In this document: one piece after another, positions 1 through 12,052 of the stretch
Position numbering within the stretch: the first letter of the stretch is position 1
How the letters are laid out: every line of letters begins with the position of its first letter
Origin: Mucidula mucida
Taxonomy: Eukaryota; Basidiomycota; Agaricomycetes; Agaricales; Physalacriaceae
Assembly (NCBI GenBank): GCA_015501055.1
Contig: JADNYV010000106.1
Location: 1-64,000 of the forward strand
Reading direction: 5' to 3'
DNA length: 64,000 bases
Notes under the pieces: generated by a model
The model's input: the letters and a program-made list of their open reading frames with translations, nothing else
Databases searched by the model: none
What the model was told of the DNA's origin: nothing
Program-made: the position numbers and the translations under genes

Positions 1-15
1 GAACCATCTGAAAAA

Positions 16-23
16 CTGGGATG
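16..23. repeat. 8-bp target site duplication, left copy (hAT 1)
   Basis: CTGGGATG, identical to 4048-4055 on the other side of the transposon. Removing the element and one copy restores the peptidase reading frame at that site. Confidence 0.93.
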
Positions 24-3000
24 TAGTGCTGCCGCGAGTCGAGTCGAGCTCAGATCGAGCGAGAAGACCCGGGTGAGCTGGCTTGTTTGGAACGAGTGGA
101 CAACGAGTTCAGATCAAGCTGCCTCAAGCCCAAGACCCAAAATGGCAAGTCGGCACAACGGCATGTACTGAGAGCTTGTCGTCTTCACCAAGTCTTCAAC
201 ATCTCGTTCGTGGACTCAGAATAGCATTCGATAAAGTACTATACACATAAGTGAATATGAGAAGTATTATACGAAGTATGAACAATCTATATTAGGTAAG
301 TAGAGGTAACACTAGACAGCAGAATTAATCAGTTTCCAAAGGTCATTGATTTGACCATGGCTTATAAGGTGTTCTATGGTAGATGGAGGAATATTAATCA
401 CCTCCAACTCCTCTGAGGTACAAACAAGGTCACCAAAGAATGATAAACGGTCTGCACGGAACGAAAATTTAAGTATCTGGAGAACTTCCATTAGAATAGG
501 TGAAATAGCAGCACGTCGGAGACCATCCGTCTCTTTACTTGACGAAAAGACACGTTCGCAAGGGACAGCTGATGCCTGAGCAGGTAAAACATCCATTGCA
601 AGTCGGAACAACAACGGGAGTTTGGCACGTCGCTCCTAGACAAAAGTGTTAGCTCTGAAATCGGAGATGTCAAGGGCTACTTACTCCCCAGTGCGCGACA
701 ATGTCAAAATCCTCGAGCGCAATGGCCGCGGCCTCTTCCTCCTCCTCCGTGGCGTTTGGCGGGGCCTCCCCAAGGATACCTTCCTCCTCATACTTGGCCA
801 GTTCATGATCAACGGCATTCTTGTCATCCATCTCAAGTTGCTGCTGCACCGCAGGAGAGTCGGGTAGTGGCGGTGTTTGAGCCATGACATTTGGGTTGCT
901 CTGACGCTGGCCCATTGCACGGAATCGAGCTAAACCTGACTTCTGCTTCCGGCTAGCAGAGGGGATGGAAGATACACTGACAGTTCTACGAACTGGTGTC
1001 GTAGGTGCCGATGCCATGCGGGCTGCACGATCGGATCGTCGAAATTTGAGCATCTATAAGAACCTCGTTAATCTCGAATTTTACCAGAAGAGATGGTACG
1101 CACTGCTTCACGGACTTGAGTTCGAGCAGCTGAATAATCGCCGAAGGACCAGTTGTCTCGGATCCACTTGAACTTCATAGTCGGATTTAGGACTAGAAAC
1201 AATTAATACGATGTTGTCAACACAGATATAGACTCACCAATCGCGAGATTGTAGATCTTCGCCTTGCGGGAGTATGCCAGATACTCTTCGAGCTTGTTGA
1301 TCGAAGCTTCAATGGCATGTCGGAGCTTGGGAATTTCCTTTGTGAGGCGACGAAGCTTTGTGAGCAGCTCCTCATACAGAGGAATAACGATGGACAGTGT
1401 CGGTGTCTGCTCGGCAGAGACGAGCTCTTGAACCTGATGGGCATATGACAGAAATTCACGAATGTCGCGTAGAACAGTCAGCTCCATCTCCGAGAGCGCA
1501 TACATCGCAAGATCATCGCTATTGGCCATCATGCGTTGAACGGGCTAGCAAGGAGGTGAGTCGAAGTCATAGCCCATCCAAATTTGACTTACAAGATCAA
1601 GTTCGATAACCCGGTCAATCATCAAGAATGTCGATGACCATCGCGTGTCGACATCCTTCAATAGTTGCAAGAGATCAATCGCAACAGGAGGATTACCCCA
1701 ACCACCAGAGAGATTGCCCTCAACGATAGTGGCACGAAGTTCCTTTCGCCGCCCATCGGAGGCCCGGAGCTTCTCAACCACTTTGCGCGCAGATGCAACA
1801 GTATCACTCTCCAAAGCAGCACAATAGATCGTATCGTTGACGAGTTCAATTGACTTGACAATCTCGTCGTTATAATTCTCGAGAGGCAGATCCGGATCGT
1901 TCCAAGGAAGCACCGTACAATGTTTAAGACCGTGCTTCACGGCGATGTTAACGACGTGGGGGAAACAACTAAAATTCAAGTCAGTTGCAAGTAACATGAA
2001 GAAGACTATGCTTACCGAATACGATTACCCTCGACACTGAAAGGGATATCAAGCTTTCCAAGTTCCTTCGCCATGTCGTCCATCATCGTATTATTATTGC
2101 TGGCGTTATCGAGGGTGATGAGACCGATCTACGCAACAATTCAACATCACATCACAAAGACATCGACAATCACTGACCTTGTTGAGAGTTCCGATCTCCT
2201 TCATCACGTCAAGGAGAACCTTCGCAAGGTTCACACCTGTATGGCTCTCGTCCAGGCCTCGGAATGCCACCAAATCGGTACGAAGAACTAAACGACCACT
2301 GGCATCACACATGATATAGTGCGCCGTGATTGCCATATAGGATTGGAGGTTTTTACGCGACCATATATCGGACGTAAATGACACGCGTCCCATGGCGTTC
2401 TGAATGCGGTCGATAATCGCCTTATACTCCTTCTCGAAGGCCTCAAAGATCATGTCCGTGAGCTTTGTGCGATGCGGGAGGTCCTTCTTGGTTATATGTT
2501 CCTGTCCGAGAAATAGTAAGAGGTCGCGAAGTTCGGGCGAATCGACAACATCGAGAGACTGAAGACAGCATTAGCAAATAGAAAGCATCGGCAAGATAAA
2601 TCTTTGACCTGATCGTCGACAGCAATCCACCTGATCAAGCGTTTGTAGAAACCCTTGATAGAGAACTTCTCCTGCTCGCTAGGTGGATCCTGTGCGATAT
2701 CCTCCGGCCTAAGGACAGTTTGCCACCCTTTCAGCTTAAGATTCCACACCGACGTCCGCCAAAGATCACCGTGTTCCTTCTCCATATGCTTTCGGATCGT
2801 CTTGGATTGTCCATCAACGTTAGCCCATGTCGTCCAGTCCCTGGTAATAAAAATCAGTTGCTGAATTGAGAGAAGAATAGATAACCTACTTGCACAGTTT
2901 ACAGCCCAGGTGACTAAACTCTTTCCGGGAGGGATAGGTTTTTGAGCATGGCTCAGCCTCCGGCAGCGATACGGGATCCGGAGATGTAAGACCACGAACG

Positions 3001-4047
3001 AAATACCAGACATCGGTAGCTGCATCGGCACGAATGTTGGCCTTGGGCTTGTGAGCGATCGACTCGAAGTGCGTGCCAGAAGAGAATGCACGAGGAATGG
3101 AATGTTCATCCTCAGTGATTGGCCCGACACCCGGTACGGCTGGTTCGCCAGATTCATTAGCGGATGGATGAGATTGCGACGGCGTGTCAGCTCCTGCAGG
3201 CTGCGAGTGTGTTGTTCTTGGACGACCTGCGCCAGCATTGACGCGAGTACGTTTCGGCGCGTGAGGATTAGCAGTGGCAGTCGATGATGCAGAGGTGGCT
3301 GTTTGACGAGGGCGTTTTTGACGCGAAGAAGTGTTGGTGCCAGCATTGGTGATGTCGTTCAATTGGGCTGACGTCCCTGGGCCTGAGGATGGAAATGGAA
3401 TGGAGGATGGCCCAGGGTGCTGCTGAGCGGGAAATGGTCCATATGCGTGGGGTCCTTGAGGCGGCGCCTGCGACGGCATGTAGACGTTGTAGTACCAGGC
3501 GGAGTATTGCTCCAGACTAGTAAATCCGGGAGGTAATTGCAATGGTGGCCCGAGAGGCCGCTCGACTGGACCACATATACATGAATGCAGCTCATGGCGG
3601 CAACCCGGGCAAACACCTTGCATCCAGCTAAGCAAGGATGGGATAGTTCAGCGCAATTCAAGGCACCTGGCCACCTATTTGTACTCCGGCGCAGCGATCA
3701 CGGGCACCGACACGACGCGACGCGCTTGAAGCCATTGTCAACAATCGGTCGTATGGCACAGCCACGGCGAGCGCCTATATAAAGTGCCGCTGCGTCTGCG
3801 TCGTTACCAACCAACGGTCACCCCACTATTGAAATGCGTAAAAGAGTCGATTTTTACAGCAGTGAAGCGTGAACAAAGATGAACATGATGATAGATAGAT
3901 TGAAAGATATTAAAGTCCCGCACTGATGTGCATCACGCAGGCTGACAGAGCGAGTTGATGGACTCGCTTCCTCAGTTACCATATCAAGTAACGAGCGAGT
4001 CGACTCGAGTTCAGGGTCCGAGTTGAACTCGACTCACGGCAGCACTA
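24..4047 (-). mobile_element. Complete hAT-superfamily DNA transposon, 4024 bp
   Basis: Both ends carry a 20-nt terminal inverted repeat, TAGTGCTGCCGYGAGTCGAG, with one mismatch (24-43 and the reverse complement at 4028-4047). The element is flanked by a perfect 8-bp target duplication, CTGGGATG, at 16-23 and 4048-4055; 8 bp is the hallmark of hAT insertion. Inside the ends are GAGTCGA-rich subterminal tracts (44-130 and 3950-4030) that could bind transposase. The single gene on the minus strand is a multi-exon transposase that looks undamaged. Perfect TSD, near-perfect TIRs and open exons point to a recent and possibly autonomous insertion. Confidence 0.93.
312..3635 (-). CDS. hAT transposase with BED-type zinc finger, multi-exon
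   Basis: The encoded protein should cut and paste the surrounding element. From the start at 3635 it has a Pro/Ser-rich N-terminal region, then a BED-type zinc finger split by an intron (CKLC before about 2890; HMEKEH near 2775). The RNase-H-like catalytic region follows, with SFTSDIWS (about 2370), LDNASNN (about 2095) and DTRWSSTF (about 1640). An acidic spacer precedes the C-terminal hAT dimerisation domain, PCERVFSSSKETDGLRRA (about 500-560), ending at a stop at 312. Exons are joined by short introns, for example near 2830-2890, 2560-2610, 2130-2180, 1985-2015, 1540-1590 and 620-690. I found no clear frameshift or stop within the joined exons, so the enzyme may be functional. Exact exon borders around 960-1250 are uncertain. 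Confidence 0.85.
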
Positions 4048-4055
4048 CTGGGATG
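4048..4055. repeat. 8-bp target site duplication, right copy (hAT 1)
   Basis: CTGGGATG, identical to 16-23. It directly follows the right terminal inverted repeat. Confidence 0.93.
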
Positions 4056-4909
4056 GCTCGCATGTTTTGATGCCTTTCAATGTGCACGTCTTCATGTGCG
4101 TTTTTTTTTTTGAAAGTGGATCTTCGAGTCTTTGGCTGATCCTCAACAAATTCCTGTCGACTACTCTAACAAGACGGGTGGTAAAGCTGCCATCGTACTT
4201 ATCAAGTACGCGTCAACTGCTCCGCCGGAGGACTACCAAGGTGCCGTCCTTTTCAATCCTGGTGGCCCTGCTGCAAGTGGTGTCGCATTACTACAATTCC
4301 TCGGCCCATACATGGCAGCTATCATCGGTCCCCAATACGACATCTGTTGTTCCACCGCTCAGACTCTCAAATTGTTTAGCACACTCCTTATTCACGGCGC
4401 CGTCGACGTGTCTTCAGTCTTACATTCGGGCGTATTTTGAGAACGGAACACTTCCCGAGGAAAGCATCATCTGTGAGGTTGACGCTACTTTGTTTCCGTC
4501 TGCACTGAACAATGGAACATTTACGGAGCCGCACACTATGAATGTCGACACTGAGCTGTTCCCTGCTGCGCCATAGGAGTTCTTACAGTAATTACAGAAC
4601 CTTGACAGTAATACTACATCCCTCCCTCTATTCCAGTCTAGAGTCACTTTCGATATAAGTAATGAGCGTGAATGTAGTCGATGTACAGTATCGTGGAGAT
4701 GAGAACGGACAGGAGACAAGGTTCCAGTCTACACCTCGGCAGCTGGGCAACACAATCAAGGCAAACTCGATCACATTACTCGTTACCTCTTAACAAAGAA
4801 CCACCACATTGTCCTTCCATCTCATTGTTTGCCAGTTATCTATTGCCACTTTGGGCATTCTGTCCACATTTTTTACTTGGTAAGTCACGGGACAATGGAT
4901 TCTCAGCAG

Positions 4910-4917
4910 TATAAAGG
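4910..4917 (+). promoter_or_regulatory. TATA box of FunK1 gene A
   Basis: TATAAAGG lies 73 nt before the ATG at 4983. A pyrimidine-rich leader follows, as is common in fungal promoters. The same box sits 70 nt before the ATG in gene B (minus strand) and gene C. Confidence 0.6.
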
Positions 4918-4982
4918 CTATCTCGTGACTGCGACTTGCTTTCACCTTTCCCCACCACTACTTCTCTATTCTCACTTTCACA

Positions 4983-7784
4983 ATGGCAGACACAGTCGAT
5001 AGCAATAACGGCCCGCGGACTTGCGATTCTGCTCCCTCGTCTATGAACTCGACGACATCAGCCCAGACGCATGCCTGGAACGACGTCGACGATAATATTC
5101 AAGACATGGAAGCACAGTATCTCACAGTCGCCGCCGAGACTAAAGGCCATTACCTTGTTGGAATGAGCCCAGAGGAATTTATGGAAATCTTCATGCCATG
5201 GAACGTTGATACGCCAACCGCCTATCGAGAGAAACCCATTCCCGAGGAACGGCTAAGAGACCTACACAGCATGGCCTCTAAAAAGCAAGAGAAAGACATG
5301 TATACTGCATTTGTACGTTTTTCTTCTTCTTTTCGCGAGATAATGTTGTATTCTCACTGTTCTATAGGCAGCAGCTTTTCAAGGTTGGCCGATCAAAGAG
5401 AAGAAGGAAGTTCATGGCGCCAACGTTATCGTCACCAAGTTCGGCCAATTTCGCAAACCCGACGGGGAGTGTCGAGGCTTTGCTGTCGACATAGGCCACT
5501 ATACAGAGGATAATTTGCCCTCCGAAAACGCCACTGTCCATCGCTTGATGGAAACCAACGCCGAATTCAAGCTTTCTTCCGCCGCCGATCCGTTTGTGGA
5601 CCCATCTGCTACGACCGGCGTTCCGACCGAGTTGACGGGAGACAACGATACAGTGCGTAAGGCGGCGGAGGAAAATGTCAACAATGGCTCCTTTTCCGGC
5701 GACGACCTTTCCCTCAGTCAACCCTCCTCCGGCTTCTCTTCCCCTAACATTGCTGGCGGCACTGCGTTCTCCCCATCGGCGGAATCTTCCGTTCTTAACG
5801 TTTCCGTCATGGAGAATGACTGGCCTGGCGAGAGTCAATCGAAGCTTGGCAAGAAAACCCGCGGTCAGATTGCTTCATACGCCGGCATCACCATGTTCTT
5901 GTCCTACCGCAAGCACCTTATGAGCGTGGTGGTCTTCGGCAGATTTGCGAGGTTGATTTTCTGGGACCGTCGCGGCGCTGTTGTCTCTCGGCGCATCAAA
6001 TACCAGGAGACCGACGGAGAAAAAACCTTGTTCAAGTTCTACCTCCGGTTCTCGCAGCTCACTGCTGAGCAGCGTGGTTACGATCCCACAGTGGTCGAGG
6101 TACCTCCCACCGATCCAGACGCCAAAGCTGCCCTGCTGCAGTTCAAGAAGTACGACAGAGACATGTGGCATTGCAACGCGCAGATGAGGTCGTGTACTGA
6201 AGCAATGGGCGTAACGCTCCCGGAAGACCGCTTCCTGCGCATGACTGTCAAATTTGGCAGCAGCGCCGAGCGGTCCTTCATTGTTCCTGCACCTGTTTTC
6301 GAGGATACGTGCATCTCCCCATTTTCGCGCTCGACGCGGCGCTCTTTAGCGTACGATTGTGCCTTTACCTCGAATCCTGGCAAAGATTGTCAGCAGTCGA
6401 AGAAATCCAAGCACGATAGTCTCCTTTTCATGAAGGATTATTGGCGCGAGGAGTCACTCCGCACGCGACCCGAGGCAGAGATCTACGATATTCTTGCGAA
6501 GAAAAAGGTCCCGCATGTTGCTACGATGGTCGTTGGTGGTGATGTCGAGGGCATGCGAACGAAGACTCACGAACCGCATCTACAGCTCAGTTCGGCGTAT
6601 CCTCCCATTAACCGCAAATACTTCCGCCTGGAAAACCCTCTTCAATGCCACCGCCTCTTCCTCGACACCATCGCCCGCGATCTCAGCGCTTTCGGGAATT
6701 GTAAAGTCTTAGTCAATTGTATCGCCGACGCTATGGAAGGTATGTACATCATCGTCGTCTTACTTTCTCGATGTTAATTTAATCTCTCAGCTGCCCAATG
6801 TGCTTTCGATTTAGCTCATATCTTGCATCGAGATATTAGTAGCGGAAATATCATGATTACTCCCACGCACGAAGGACTTCTCATCGATTGGGACCTCTGC
6901 ATAGTTTTGGACTTTGAAGGACATACTCATCGCCCAGGACGCACGGTATGTATCCACATAGGTCTACTCGTGCTCCTCTCTAATATATTTGTTAGGGTAC
7001 TTGGCAATTCATGTCAATCAACCTCCTGCAAGGCGGGAAAGACAAGCAATCCGTTGTTCACACTCTCGACGACGATAGGGAGTCTGCGTTTTGGGTTCTG
7101 CTCTATGTCGCACTGCGATACCTGAAGCACGACATGTCACCCAATGATCTTTACGATAGGCTTCTGTTGCTATTCGACGACCAGGGCTCCGACAGCTATG
7201 GCCGACCAACTGGCGGCCGCCACAAACGCGTGGAGTTGCCCTATTGTGCCGACGATTCCTGTGACCTCGCACAGTTCGATGTACCGGGATTCAACGACTT
7301 GTTGACGGACCTAGCTGGAATCCTACTCGTTCGATACAAGCAGCCGTCATCGTCAGTCACCAGCAGATATGAGGCTCGCCTCGCCGCAGGTGGTGACGCA
7401 GTTGCTGGCCATCCTGTGGAGGTCTACAAGGCGAGGCTGGAACGCCGTGCTAATCCGAGGTGGCTATACGAGACTCTGCGTCATCACGCCAGTCTCATCC
7501 CACTTCCCGCACAACGCTCTTCACCATTGACGGAAGATGCTTCTCGTCGTAAGGCGAAACGTCGGCGCTTGGATCAAGTGACTCCTGCCGCCACCGGATA
7601 CGACTTTCACCAAAACACACTACGTTCACAAGAGGACATGCGATTCAAAGAAATGAAGGAAACTCCTTATTTGATTGATTTGAGCCGGAGGTTGGAGGGT
7701 ATGGGCGCGCTTCCGTTTGTTTCACAAGACGCGGAAGACAAGGAGTCTGAGCCCAAGAGGAGGAAATTGGTCAGTCGTGAATAG
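4983..7784 (+). CDS. FunK1 fungal-type protein kinase, copy A (intact)
   Basis: This is a kinase-like protein of the FunK1 family, which is expanded in mushroom-forming fungi; substrates are unknown. Four exons (4983-5312, 5368-6739, 6791-6945, 6996-7784) join in frame to 881 residues. Introns are 50-55 nt with GT-AG ends. The kinase core shows the catalytic loop HRDISSGNIM near 6828-6858, split from the N-lobe by intron 2. The metal-binding segment is IDWDLC near 6880-6900, where classical kinases have DFG. The N-terminal 350 residues hold a Ser/Pro-rich stretch and a conserved region with FLSYRKHLMSVVVF. The C-terminus is basic (KAKRRRLD, EPKRRKL), which suggests nuclear localisation. It is the only copy here with every exon intact, and it differs from the B/C/D group by many substitutions, so it is an older paralogue. 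Confidence 0.9.
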
Positions 7785-8174
7785 GTGTGAGTCGGATATC
7801 TGTACTTTTAGAGATTTACTACGGTTGTAACTTGCATATTTTCAATTTACGCTTATCTATTACATTCGTCTGCGTCGCTGAGATTCTATGATCTTCTTTC
7901 GGTGATCTAGATTCTAGAGCTAAGGCAGCCTGCACGTTCGGAGATATGGGCCGACCCTCTCTTTTTGTTTACCGCAGGGAAGAAAGTGCGGAACAGCAAT
8001 GTTCACCTCCGGATGGCACTATGATTGATATCACGAGGACTGCGTACGTAGACCTGTCATTACGCGTCGTCTGGGGGCTGCGAAGACCGCGTTTCATGTA
8101 TAAAGCCCACTAGAGTCGGAAAGATCACGTACTACACACCTTCTTTCCTTCCCTCGACCTTCCACTCGCACATA
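7785..8174 (+). promoter_or_regulatory. Intergenic region with TATA box for the TAP-like gene
   Basis: The 390 nt between FunK1 A and the peptidase gene hold a TATAAA at 8099-8104, 71-76 nt before the ATG at 8175, followed by a C/T-rich leader. I see nothing else in it. Confidence 0.5.
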
Positions 8175-10228
8175 ATGCTGCGTTTGACCCTACTACTCCT
8201 CTCGTGTGCTCTTCTCGCGAGTGCACAGGCAGCTTTCGATTGGAGTTCTGTGAGCAGACTGTTCCTCTGCTTTCTTCACTGAACTCCTTTTAGATTGAGC
8301 CCTCAGAAAGCCTTGAATGGGTCAACTGTCTGAACGGCTTCCAATGTGCGCGTCTTCAGGTGCTGTTGATTATTGAAGCCGCGACGCGTATCTGATAGCG
8401 ATCTTGGACAGGTTCCTATCGACTACTCCAACGAGGCTGGTGCAAAAGCCGCTCTTGCTGTGATCAAGTACGCCTCGACTGTGCCGGCAGATGAATATCA
8501 AGGCGCTATCCTGTTCAACCCGGGTGGTCCTGGTGGAAGCGGTGTTGACTATCTGCAAGCTTATGGCTACGGCCCATTAATGGCTGCTGTCGTTGGTCCC
8601 CAATACGACATTATTTCCTTTGATCCTAGAGGTACTTCTTTCCCTTCTGAAGGTTTACTAACGCATACTGATGTATGGTTTGAAGGACTCGGTGTTTCTT
8701 CGCCCAGAGTAGAGTTCTTCGCTACGGAAGCTGAGCGCGCGTTGTGGTTGGCCAATCCGTATGCGTAATCTACGATCCTCAATGCTACCAATGATCCCCT
8801 TGCGCTCTCGAGGATGTGGGCGAATGGACAGGTTCTTGGGCAGCTGACCAAGGTTCATGATACATCTGGCTTATTGGAGTTCATCGGGACTGATGATGTT
8901 GCGCGCGATATGCTCCGGATTACAGAGGCTAATGGACAAGATGACTTGCTATACTGGGGCGTTTCGTATGTATCCCTCGTTTACCTTCCTTGCTTGGCAG
9001 ATCTGAAAACTGACTGTATTTAGATACGGAACAGCCATAGGCGCGACATTTGCTTCCTTGTTCCCCGTAAGTTTACTTGTTTTAATTTTTGAGAACGCAG
9101 CTCAGAAAGCCGAATTTAGGATCGTGTAGGACGCATGGTTCTGGATGGTGTTATGGATGTACAAGGATATTACGCGAGTAGGTGCCTCTTGAACTTACCG
9201 GATAACTGAATGTACACTACGACATCGTTTCTAGGCGACTGGCGCAATGCAATCCTCGACACAGACAAAACAATGCAGACATTCTATAACGGCTGCCATG
9301 CCGCCGGTCCTGAACTTTGTGCATTCTATGCCTCTTCTCCGCCCGAGATCGAAGCCAATTTGAACGCTCTATATGCCTCAGTCCTGGCGTCGCCAGTTCC
9401 AGTTTACTCCCCTTCTTCGCCCGCTTATGGGATTGTCGATTATCGCGTCCTGAGGAATGCAGTCAGGGCCGCGTTGTACGCGCCATATGCCTCTTTCACG
9501 ACGCTCGCGCAGGGTCTTGCTCAGCTCGCGGCTGGAAATGGGTCTTCAATTTACCAGATGCAACTTGACAGCGCGCCGTTCGAGTGTGGTTCTTCCAACT
9601 CAACCTCCACGTACCTGAATACCTTGGAAGTGCTCGTTGCTGTTTCATGTGGCGATGGCGTGGAGATTACAAACTCTGTTACGGAACTCCAGGATTACTG
9701 GACGGAACTCAGCGGTATATCGTCTTTTTCTGACGCTATGATCTGGGTGCGCGCCACTTGCGCGTATGTTGTTTCCTCGTTCTTTCTCACGGCAATATCT
9801 GATACTATAAATACGAAGAGGATGGAAAGTTCATCGCGAAGACCGCTTCTTGGGACCTGTCTCTGGGAACACGAGTTTCCCGCTGCTCTTCATCGGTAAC
9901 ACAGCGGACCCAGTAACGCCCCTTGCTTCGTAAGTCGTAGTCATTTCTTGCTTCGTGAATGTTCGATTCAACGCCTATTCGACAGAGCGAATAAGACTTC
10001 GGCTGGCTTCTCCGGATCTGCCGTCTTAACGTTGAATGCGCCTGGTGTACGTCCAACTGTTCTGTTCTGTTTCCGACACTGATATTGCTCATGCAGCACA
10101 CTTCATTCACGGCGTCATCAACGTGTGTACAGTCGTACATCCGGGATTACTTTGTGAATGGCACTCTACCTGGGGACGGTATTGTATGTGAAGTTGAGGC
10201 GGAGTTGTTCCCTTCTACTACCTCTTGA
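8175..10228 (+). pseudogene. TAP-like secreted alpha/beta-hydrolase (tripeptidyl-aminopeptidase family), one in-frame stop
   Basis: The family removes short peptides from protein N-termini outside the cell. A signal peptide (LTLLLLSCALLASAQA) is followed by the oxyanion segment FNPGGPGGSG. The nucleophile elbow GVSYGT is split by an intron near 8968-9023. The TAP-like C-terminal domain has the acid in NTADPVTPLAS (about 9895-9930) and the histidine in GHTSFTASSTC across an intron (10045-10098). About eight short introns join in frame. TAA at 8766-8768 interrupts the frame after ANPYA, and the same frame resumes with STILNATNDPLALSRMW. A 48-nt GT-AG segment (8765-8812) could be spliced out to skip the stop and keep frame, at the cost of about 16 residues. 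So it is either a very young pseudogene, a sequence error, or a gene with a rescuing intron. It is the intact-structure paralogue of the broken copy at 1-4576. Confidence 0.8.
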
Positions 10229-12052
10229 TTATACATGGACATCTTTCTAATTTATGTATGCCAAATGTATTGTCATATTCTCATGGATCTGTCTGTGAAG
10301 AGGACTCGAAGCTCGCCCGGCTGTCGGCCGAGCGGACCCGTTTTCTCTTCTCTTACCGCCATCATCGATGCAGCCAGTGCAGCACTGATCCTTCTTCCTG
10401 CCTGTCAACAACCATGTCAAGTAAAGAGAACTCGGCGCATATGTAGACGTCTCCCGACGACGACGAATGCAAGCCATTAGCAATTAGGCAACCCTCGTAG
10501 CGGAACCGGACCGAATTCAAGTCGCCAAAAGACAGCCTCTCGCGCCTAGCTCAAAGAGTTGGTCCATCATCGGAGACCTCTCCAAGGAAAAGTAATGGGT
10601 GACATGGGCGAAATGGGGAAAACCGGTGCGAGCCCTTCACAATAACAGCGCGTCGATTATCCTGGGAAGCGCGTATGACTAGGTTCCGCAAGTTGCCAAG
10701 GTAGAGGCAACCGTGATCGTCTCTGTGCAGCGGCGTTTCTATTAAAACGTTTCCCATTGTACGTGCCAACCTTGTTTGTTGAAACCTCAATCAAACCAAA
10801 CTGTAGTGTGACATGTAATCCATTGGATGCTAGGAGCTTCATGTCAACGGCGCATCTTTTGTCGGAGAGTGTCGACTAGGTCGCGGGACAGTATTAGAAA
10901 GCTGGTAGATTTACTCTCCTATCCTAAATCAAGGTTCGTTAGGCACGCAGCGATTCTTCGACCTCGTATGTATCGACTCATATATCAGCATGAGAAAACG
11001 AAAAGGTTATTCAAATGAATTGTTGCGTCGCTCTACAGACATGACGGCTGTCGCTCATTCGTAATATTTACTCATTCGAATTCGGTATCAGCTGGCTTCG
11101 AGACCACCGTCATTTCACAGACTGATTGACTGCTTGACGCGACATACCATTAACTCTAACCCGTAACTGAGGTACCGCTCTCGATGTACAACTATTGAAG
11201 GGCGTCAGACAAGGTTCATTTCGCAGGAGGGAATGCTTGACGTCGATATCCATTGTGTGCGTCTCCGTGAGTGTACCATTGTTCAATGTACTATGAAACA
11301 GCTTACTAGCGCCAACCTCCCAGGTAGTGCCTTCCTCGGGAAGTGTTCTTTCTTTGAAGTAGGCCTGAATGTAAGACTGAAAATGGAAACTTTCTCAACA
11401 AGACCATTATTTTGTGCCGTCTTGAACGGGAGAGGTCTAATGGCGTATTTGGGAGAGGTCTTGGAAAATTTATCCCGCCTCAATATGATTGCGATTTCTC
11501 TGGCTGACGCTGAGTGATGGTGCATTTCAGTGCGAATCTCACCATTGGTGTTCAGTGTCTTGATTACATGTGACAATTGGCAACAAATGCCGCCACACAG
11601 ACCAAAAACGCCAAAAATCCATCTGTCGGTTGTATCTCTACTCTTGACTGTGATCTTGTTATGTTCGGACAAGTCGGGTTCTGAATCAAACAGTAATGAT
11701 AATCTCTGGCTAACCTTATGCTCAGCCCAGCAACGCCATTTCGCCCAATTTACTGCGCCACACTGCTGTTGTAAACGACGAGTACTCGCACATGCATCAT
11801 ATACCGGCGAGACACAGGTTAATTTTATGCGGCTCGTAACAAAAGTATGACGAAATCAATAACTGGTATAAGGCATCGTTAACCGTCACATGACACCATT
11901 GCTATCATTCTGTTTGGCTCTGTGTGAGCACCTATTCGGCTTTGTTCCCTACAACGAACACCGTGTTCACCAACATTATATTATACCATCGGTGTGTTGC
12001 TTCTACTATCACATTCTACAACGGACAGCTCATCGCGAACCCTTTGATAGTC
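10229..12052. other. Intergenic, nothing recognised
   Basis: About 1.8 kb between the peptidase and the F-box gene. Short open frames occur (for example 11233-11517 and 11530-11850), but their translations look random and no transposon ends, RNA genes or repeats are evident. Confidence 0.5.

Larger units (their letters stand above)
1..4576 (+). pseudogene. TAP-like secreted peptidase pseudogene, split by a hAT element
   Basis: This is a broken paralogue of the alpha/beta-hydrolase (TAP-like) gene at 8175-10228. Bases 1-23 encode EPSEKLGW, and after the transposon bases 4048-4110 continue with LACFDAFQCARLHV; the paralogue reads EPSESLEW then VNCLNGFQCARLQV. Downstream, 4140-4343 matches the paralogue from IPVDYSN to GPQYDI, including FNPGGP. 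The frame then jumps at about 4343 into the intron just before the last exon, so roughly 1.5 kb holding the nucleophile Ser and the acid Asp is gone. The last-exon match (SYIRAYFENGTLPEESI) ends at a TAG near 4576. The splice acceptor before IPVDYSN reads CAACAA where the paralogue has GACAG, so it is lost too. Deletion, splice loss and insertion are independent lesions; the gene is dead. The true 5' end lies left of the window. Confidence 0.85.

Noticed and set aside
8640..8690. Open reading through 8631-8684 as coding sequence in the TAP-like gene
   Set aside because: The segment has GT-AG ends and a CTAAC branch-like motif, and its removal restores the family's DPRGLGVSSPRVE run, so it is an intron.
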